Assembly: GCA_963821095.1 (NCBI GenBank)
Contig: CAWGCJ010000023.1
Coordinates: 1-64,000, forward strand
Reading direction: 5' to 3'
From: CAVPHV01 sp963821095
GTDB taxonomy: Bacteria > Actinomycetota > Acidimicrobiia > Spongiisociales > UBA5794
DNA: 64,000 nt
In this document: positions 59,163-64,000 of the stretch, piece by piece
How the letters are laid out: each line of letters begins with the position of its first letter
How positions within the stretch are numbered: position 1 is the first letter of the stretch
The notes under the pieces: generated by a model
Databases searched by the model: none
The model's input: the letters and a program-made list of their open reading frames with translations, nothing else
What the model was told of the DNA's origin: nothing
Made by a program: the position numbers and the translations under genes

Positions 59163-59355
59163 TGTGGGGGCTGCCCCCTCCGCCTTCGTCGCAGACTCCT
59201 CAGGCACCTCCCCCGGCGAGCCGGGGGAGGGCACAAAACCGGCGTCGTTGCCCAGCGATCCGTCCCCTCTTTCTGCGCCCTCCCTCGCCCGGAGGGTGGG
59301 GGAGGTGGGCCGGCGCCGCTCTGAGCGCCGGGTCGGAGGGGGCAGCGAACCCCAT
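59163..59355. repeat. Structured palindromic element with terminal inverted repeats
   Basis: CTGCCCCCTCCG (59171-59182) is repeated inverted as CGGAGGGGGCAG (59334-59345), with weaker pairing outside (TGTGGGG with CCCCA). Inside are a near-perfect palindrome (ACCTCCCCC then GGGGGAGG, about 59206-59230) and another (CCCTCC then GGAGGTGGG, about 59278-59309). It fills the gap between the glycosylase and kynureninase ends and has the look of a miniature inverted-repeat element. No coding capacity. Confidence 0.5.
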
Positions 59356-59375
59356 AGCGCAGGCCCGAAGGTCCC

Positions 59376-60620
59376 CTAGGTCACGCCTTTGCGTTCGGTC
59401 GGGTAGTCGCGGTAGATGCCGCTGCCGACCACGTCCGCCATGGCCTCGACCGCATCCCACACCTCGCTGAATGTCGTGTAGAGCGGGGCGAGCCCGAGGC
59501 GGATCGTGTCGGGGGCTCGGAAGTCGGGGATCACGTTGCGGTCGATCAGCGCCTGTGTGATCGGATAGGCGTCGGGATGAAGCAAGGAGACGTGCCCGCC
59601 TCGCCGTTCCGGGTCCCGTGGTGAGCCGAGGGCGAACCTGAGGTCTGCCAGTCGAGCGTCGTAGCGGGCGATGAGGAGTTCGGTGAGTTGGAGACTCTTG
59701 GTGCGGATCGCCTCGATGCCGGCTTCGGCGCTGAACGATATGCCTGCCTGACTACCGCGCAGGGACAGGATCGGTGGAGTGCCGGCTGCAAAGCGGCGAA
59801 TGCCGGGGGCGGGGGAGTAGGTGGGGTCGAAGGCGAACATATCGGCATGGCCGAACCAGCCGGGAATTGGCGTGACGAGGCGCTCCTGGAGATCGCTGCG
59901 GACGTACAGAAACGCCGGGCGCTCCGGGTCCGCCGTTGAGGTACTTGTAGGTGCAGCCGACGGCGAGGTCGACGTCATGAGCGTTGAGCCCGACAGGGAC
60001 GACGCCGGCCGAGTGGCTGAGGTCCCACAGCATCAACGCTCCGGCGTCATGGGTGAGGGCGGTGATGGCATCCAGGTCGGCAATGGCGCCGGACTTGAAC
60101 CCAACGTGGGAGAGCGAAACCAGTCCCACCTGCTTGTTCTGCAATGGCTCGATGTTATTGACGTCGGGTCCTGCGGCCGGATCGACGCGGGCGACGCGAA
60201 GCCGGCCCCCGGCGGCGCGGGCCACGGCGTCGAGCACGTAGAGATCCGATGGGAAATTGGAGTCGTCCGAGACGATGTCGGTTCGTCCGGTCGCAGCGAG
60301 CGCAGCCGAAGCCAGCTTGAACAGATTCACCGAGGTCTGATCGCTGATCAACACCTCGCCCGGTGCCGCGCCGACGATGGGGGCGAGCAGGTCGCCGACC
60401 TGTGCCGGAAGTCCGATCCACTCGCGGCGCCAGGAGCGAACGAGGCCGCGACCCCACTCGTCGTGAAGCGCGCCTCGATACTCTCGACACCATCAACCGT
60501 CGGCCGGCCCAGCGAGTTGCCGTCGAGGTAGATCAGACCGGGGTCCGGGATAGCGAAGTGGTCCCGATAGCGGGCAAGTGGATCGGCGGAATCAGCGGCG
60601 ATGGCTTGGTCCCTTGTCAC
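59376..60620 (-). CDS. kynU: Kynureninase, broken by two single-base frame changes
   Basis: PLP-dependent cleavage of kynurenine to anthranilate and alanine. From GTG 60620: RDHFAIPDPGLIYLDGNSLGR; a missing C near 60465 shifts into DEWGRGLVRSWRREWIGLPA and LISDQTSVNLFKLASAAL, LSHVGFKSGAIADLDAITAL, WDLSHSAGVVPVGL and the PLP lysine GCTYKYLNGGPGA. An extra C in a CCC run near 59918 shifts into AFLYVRSDLQERLVTPIPGWFGH and FRAPDTIRLGLAPLYTTFSEVWDAVEAM. All parts of a 414-residue enzyme are there. Both changes are in homopolymers, so sequencing error is likely. The anthranilate formed could enter TrpD. Confidence 0.8.
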
Positions 60621-60808
60621 GAGAACGAGTGTGCCACACCTGAAGGGTGCCGAATCGGGTTGAGTTGCGTCTCGCTGCAGCGGGCCGCGCGCCGCCAACA
60701 ACAATTGATCCCCCCACGCAGGGGCTTTGGCGTGTAGGGTCGGCATGGCGCCACCCGAGTGCCATTGGGCGGTGCAAGTCATGTTGGCCATCGGGAGGGG
60801 AAGCCCCA

Positions 60809-61685
60809 ATGAGAAGTCGATTCAGTTTCAAGTCCGCACTGGTAGGTGGACTGTTTGTCGCTCTGCTGCTGAGCGCGGTGCCGGTGGGTGCCGCGGTTGG
60901 TGACGTAATCCGTGCAGGCCAGAGCACCTCCTCGAACAAGACCACCAACCTGAAGGGCAACGCCGAATTCCAGAACTTCAAGGTCACCAACACCCGCGCC
61001 GTGGGCGTGGCGGCACGCTTCGTTGTCAAGCCGGGCAACCCACCATTCCACGTGTCCTCCGGCGTCACCGTGCCCAAGCTGAACGCCGACCGGGTTGACG
61101 GCGTCCACGCCGCCGGACTCTTGAAGAAGAAGGACTATGACGTGGACAAGAACCTCGGTAGTAGTGCTGAGTCGGTCGGTGGCGTCGGCCTCGGCGGATT
61201 TTGCCGGCAGCTGGACCGCTGCCGGCTGGGGCAACCCGTTGGGTCGTATATGGACTACTTGGCGGTCAACTCGAAGAGGCATCGTACGAGCACGAACGGC
61301 AACGGGCATGTTCCGCTGTAGCGTTACCGTTCCTGATGGAGTGACGATGGCGTCGGTGACGACGCCCTCCACGACACGAATGCCGCGGTTCGCGAACGTC
61401 AATCCTGATGCAGCCTGTGGCGGACCGGTATGACGTGCTCACCGGGAGGCGAGACCAATTTGGCGCCATCAGTAGCGACAGTGGCACGCCGGGAGCAACG
61501 ACACTCACATCTGCGGTGACGAACGGACTGGTCGACAACTCGGCATATTCTATTTCGTGCAGTGCAATCCCGGTGCGGGCGACAGCACGACCGCATCGTA
61601 TGGCGCGACGATCAACTACTCAGCCAACGGCGCCGGAGCTGCCCCAGGAGGCAAGGCCGACGTCGGTTCATCCTTGGAGGAGTAG
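60809..61685 (+). CDS. Secreted protein of unknown function, frame-disrupted in the second half
   Basis: ATG 60809 behind GGGAGGGG opens a signal peptide (ALVGGLFVALLLSAVPVGAA), then GDVIRAGQSTSSNKTTNLKG and LNADRVDGVHAAGLLKK, a phrase common in actinobacterial surface proteins. The literal frame stops at 61321, but in other frames the protein goes on: CSVTVPDGVTMASV near 61315, GATTLTSAVTNGLVDNSAYS near 61495, and FYFVQCNPGAGDSTTASYGA to ADVGSSLEE and TAG 61683-61685. About three single-base changes are needed for one protein of roughly 290 residues. Likely a cell-surface protein. Confidence 0.6.
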
Positions 61686-61799
61686 GCGGCAAGTGACACT
61701 CGGGCACGTTCAGCGTGCCCGAGAGGATTGCGCCTGTTGCGCCGTGGCGGCGACTTCCGCCGCGGCGCAGCGGTGCGTATGGACCGGCCAGGGCCGTCC

Positions 61800-62207
61800 C
61801 TACGAACTCAGCACGATCGCCAGCAGCCCGATGACCAGGTACAGGAAGCCCCCGATGGCCATCCAGAACGCGCCGGGGTCGGCGGCCGGGCGGTCGTAGC
61901 CGCCGCGCAGCGCTTCGCCCACCAGCCTGTTGCCGTCGCCGCGCATGTAGTGGTTGCGGCCGATGCCTTCACCGATGCCGTACACGGCGTATCCACCGCC
62001 GGTGAGGCCGCCACCCAGCAGGCAGATGGCACCAAGTATCACCATGGTGTAGCCGAACGCTGGCGCCAACGGGGCGCCGAATATGGCCCCGGAGATCAGT
62101 CCGACAGCGATACCCCCGGCGAGTCCGATTCCGAACACCGTGAGGCGGTCCGGGAGTCGTTCCCGGAAGCTTGGCTCGCTGATGATGACACGGCCGGTTT
62201 CGGCCAT
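61800..62207 (-). CDS. Small integral membrane protein, unknown
   Basis: 135 residues: a short polar N-terminus, then about three membrane helices (LTVFGIGLAGGIAVGLISGAIFG, AFGYTMVILGAICLLGGG, FWMAIGGFLYLVIGLLAIVL) and a polar loop (GRNHYMRGDGNRLVGEALRGGYDRPAADP) between the second and third. No family recognised. It begins at ATG 62207 and lies 119 bases past the S-adenosylmethionine synthetase end on the same strand. Confidence 0.6.
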   Translation of the reverse strand: MAETGRVIISEPSFRERLPDRLTVFGIGLAGGIAVGLISGAIFGAPLAPAFGYTMVILGAICLLGGGLTGGGYAVYGIGEGIGRNHYMRGDGNRLVGEALRGGYDRPAADPGAFWMAIGGFLYLVIGLLAIVLSS

Positions 62208-62326
62208 ACGGTGTCCCCGAGTTCGTGAGTCCCCATCATCTCGCCGCCGCAGGCAAACGACAAGGGTCGATTGTCGCCGCGACGGCGAAGTGCAGGTGAC
62301 CGGGTCAGACCGAGATCAACTCGGTC

Positions 62327-63479
62327 CTAGAACAACTCGTACTCGTCGGCGATGAGGCGGTCGCGCACGCCGTCCCAGTCCTCGAAGCAGTCCTTGACGA
62401 CGCGCGGCGACGTAGGCCTCGTCGTGGGGGCCACACACCTCGATGTGGGCGGCCTGGGGATCGGTGACCGGGTGGCCGATCGACGAGAGGAGCCGCACCG
62501 TGACTTCGCTGATGTCGGTCTCGGCGATGAGGCGAGTGGCGATGTCGTAGCCGACGGCGTGGTAGGTCTTGCCGACGTGGGCGGCGGGGTTCTTGCCGGC
62601 GGCGGCTTCGAGGCTCATGGGGCGGTACGGGGTGATCAACCCACCGAAGCGGTTGCCCCGGCCGACCTGGCCGTCGTCTCCCGCCTCGGCCGACGTTCCC
62701 GTGAGGGTGAGGTACTCGGAGCCCTCGGTGTCGGCTTGGTTGACGTCAACCTCAACCTCATCACCGAAGATGTCGGTGGCGAGACGGACGGCCGTCGCTC
62801 GCACGGCAGCGACGACCTCGTTGTACTCGTCGCGAGACTGCACGGCGCGGGCCATGACGGGTGCCGCCACGGTGAGGCGGGCATCGTCTTCGTTGCGGGC
62901 ACCCATGACCTTGATGTCGCGCCCGATCGGCACCTCAGCTCGGTATTCGGGGCTGTTCAGGAGATCTTCGACCTTGTGCACCATCTCCTCGAGTGGAGAA
63001 CGGGGCAACGACACGGCGGCGAACGAGGTGTCGTTGGCCAGGGGAGCGGCGGCTCCGCTGCGGGTGACGACGGCCTGGAGGTCCACCGACGATTGGTTGA
63101 GCCAGACCTCGACCTCGAAAGCCTCCGGTCCGGCATCAGGGAGAAGCTCGAGCAACTTGGCGTGATACTCCACGGCCAGAGCTTCAGGGTCCGGCTGGTA
63201 GCCACTGCCGAAGTCGGCCTTGCCAACCAAGACCAGCTTCGACGGCTTGGTGTGCTCTCCGCCGCCGAAACCGATATCCACCGAGCCCGCCGCGAAGACG
63301 GCCTTGTCCACATTGAACGCCTGCACCTGGCCGGTGTGCTTCAGATACGCCGCGGCGAGTTGCTGGGCGAGGTCCTCAGCCAGGCGGTCGCAGATGGTGT
63401 CTGGATGGCCAACGCCTTTGCGTTCCACGAATTCGACATGTGGCCCGTACGGCGATCGATGCGAGATCAAGAGGTTCAT
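62327..63479 (-). CDS. mat: S-adenosylmethionine synthetase, archaeal type (frame change near 3' end)
   Basis: The protein follows the archaeal-type methionine adenosyltransferase, not bacterial MetK: FVERKGVGHPDTICDRLAE at the N-terminus, VDIGFGGGEHTKPSKLVLVG, NDTSFAAVSLPRSPLEEMV, KVMGARNEDDARLTVAAPVM and GRGNRFGGLITPYRPMSLEAAAGKNPAAHVGK. It makes SAM from ATP and methionine. The literal frame runs to 62316 with a garbled end; one base change near 62400 restores KDCFEDWDGVRDRLIADEYELF and a stop at 62327, the usual end. GGGGAG precedes ATG 63479. It is divergent from a Cys/Met-metabolism enzyme. Confidence 0.88.
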
Positions 63480-63681
63480 GGACTCCCCAAGGACGTGGAC
63501 TCGGTGGGATGGTAGTTGCCCGACGCCATGAATAGAACCGTGACGAGGCCGAAGCAGATTGGGTATTCCCTCATCGGCCGGCGGCATGGTCCCACAATGA
63601 TTCTTGGGATGCGGCCGTTTGCACGGAACGACGAACGCCGCGCCAAACGCCGATTGTTCGCCGGTCTTCTAGCCTTGCCGC

Positions 63682-64000
63682 ATGCACGACGATCCGGCCA
63701 CCGTGGCCCTCCACGCCGACGGCGAACTCGCTGAGCTCCCCGACATCGCCCCAGCGATCCGGCCGGCGACTACGTTCGCAAAAGACGCCAACAGGTTCGC
63801 CAAGGCATCGACGCCTCGGTACTACCGGCGGGAGTCACACGAGACGACTGAGCGGCTCGAGGCCGTCCTGGGTGCCCTCGAAGGTGGCAGCGCGGTGATG
63901 TACCCATCCGGCATGGCTGCAGTCGCCGCGGTGTTGCGGTTCCTGCGCCCTCGCCGCATTGCCCTTCCGGAGGACGTCTACCACGGGGTGCGGTCATTCG
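63682..64000 (+). CDS. Cys/Met-metabolism PLP-dependent enzyme, partial at right edge
   Basis: The frame from ATG 63682 is open to the end of the window (106 codons). It starts with LHADGELAELPDIAPAIRPATTFA and continues with STPRYYRRESHETTERLEAVLGALEGGSAVMYPSGMAA, the N-terminal layout of cystathionine gamma-synthase, beta-lyase or methionine gamma-lyase (TP-Y-R and the SGMAA phosphate-binding block). The PLP lysine would lie beyond the edge. It is divergent from the SAM synthetase, suggesting a methionine-related pair. Which member it is cannot be told from this part. Confidence 0.85.
   Translation, partial: MHDDPATVALHADGELAELPDIAPAIRPATTFAKDANRFAKASTPRYYRRESHETTERLEAVLGALEGGSAVMYPSGMAAVAAVLRFLRPRRIALPEDVYHGVRSF

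Noticed and set aside
63480..63681. SAM or SAH riboswitch between the divergent SAM synthetase and PLP enzyme genes
   Set aside because: No conserved riboswitch core could be recognised on either strand.

Overview
The window is high-GC bacterial chromosome with an actinobacterial character, plausibly class Acidimicrobiia. Supporting marks are a WhiB-family regulator, an F420-dependent LLM oxidoreductase, a LexA box of the Gram-positive type (TCGAACATATGTTCGA), 11-nt GTTCA direct repeats like actinobacterial PHO boxes, very short intercistronic overlaps (ATGA, GTGA, TGATG) and frequent GTG starts. The lineage call is inference. No rRNA, tRNA, CRISPR array or transposase was seen; one structural RNA, RNase P RNA, is present.

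Layout. 1-8 kb: secreted and surface proteins (a large multidomain protein leaving the left edge, an RTX-repeat protein) with a sensor kinase. 8-11.6 kb: MsrA, a thioredoxin-like protein with a decayed tandem copy, tyrosine phenol-lyase and a divergent Lrp/AsnC regulator. 11.6-22 kb: a repeat-bearing surface protein, a thioredoxin-CcdA fusion, PPK2, a Nif3-like protein, a zinc-ribbon coiled coil, two half-size TauE/SafE permeases, an F420 enzyme, a receiver-PAS protein and rnpB. 22-28 kb: a sensor kinase, then a sulfur-type operon (PocR/excisionase-like regulator, SQR-like flavoprotein, DUF1641, DsrC/TusE, DsrE-like, DUF302). 28-33 kb: WhiB, TrpD, an acyl-CoA ligase and a probable selenoprotein. 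33-41 kb: Lgt-like and TlpA-like genes after a full histidine operon (yerC-hisGDCBHF-hisIE, hisA divergent). 41-50 kb: purine nucleoside phosphorylase, a stress/CBS protein, two DksA-like proteins, a Cdc48-like AAA+ ATPase, and an exonuclease-GIY-YIG protein under a LexA box. 50-58 kb: a VOC protein, an rRNA methyltransferase, a TPM-domain protein and an osmoprotectant ABC transporter. 58-64 kb: an AlkA-like glycosylase, kynureninase, a secreted protein, an archaeal-type S-adenosylmethionine synthetase and the start of a Cys/Met-metabolism PLP enzyme.

The most notable signal is a thioredoxin-fold lipoprotein at 32536-33177. An in-frame TGA replaces the first Cys of its CxxC motif (U-S-T-C) and is followed at the classic spacing by a 7-bp hairpin with a GU-containing loop, a good bacterial SECIS candidate. 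No Sec machinery lies in the window.

Caution: at least seven conserved genes (near 1.4-4.1, 13.3, 45.15, 58.3-59.1, 59.9 and 60.5, 61.0-61.6 and 62.4 kb) are broken by single-base frame changes, many in homopolymers. This looks more like base-calling error than decay, so those genes are annotated over their probable full spans.
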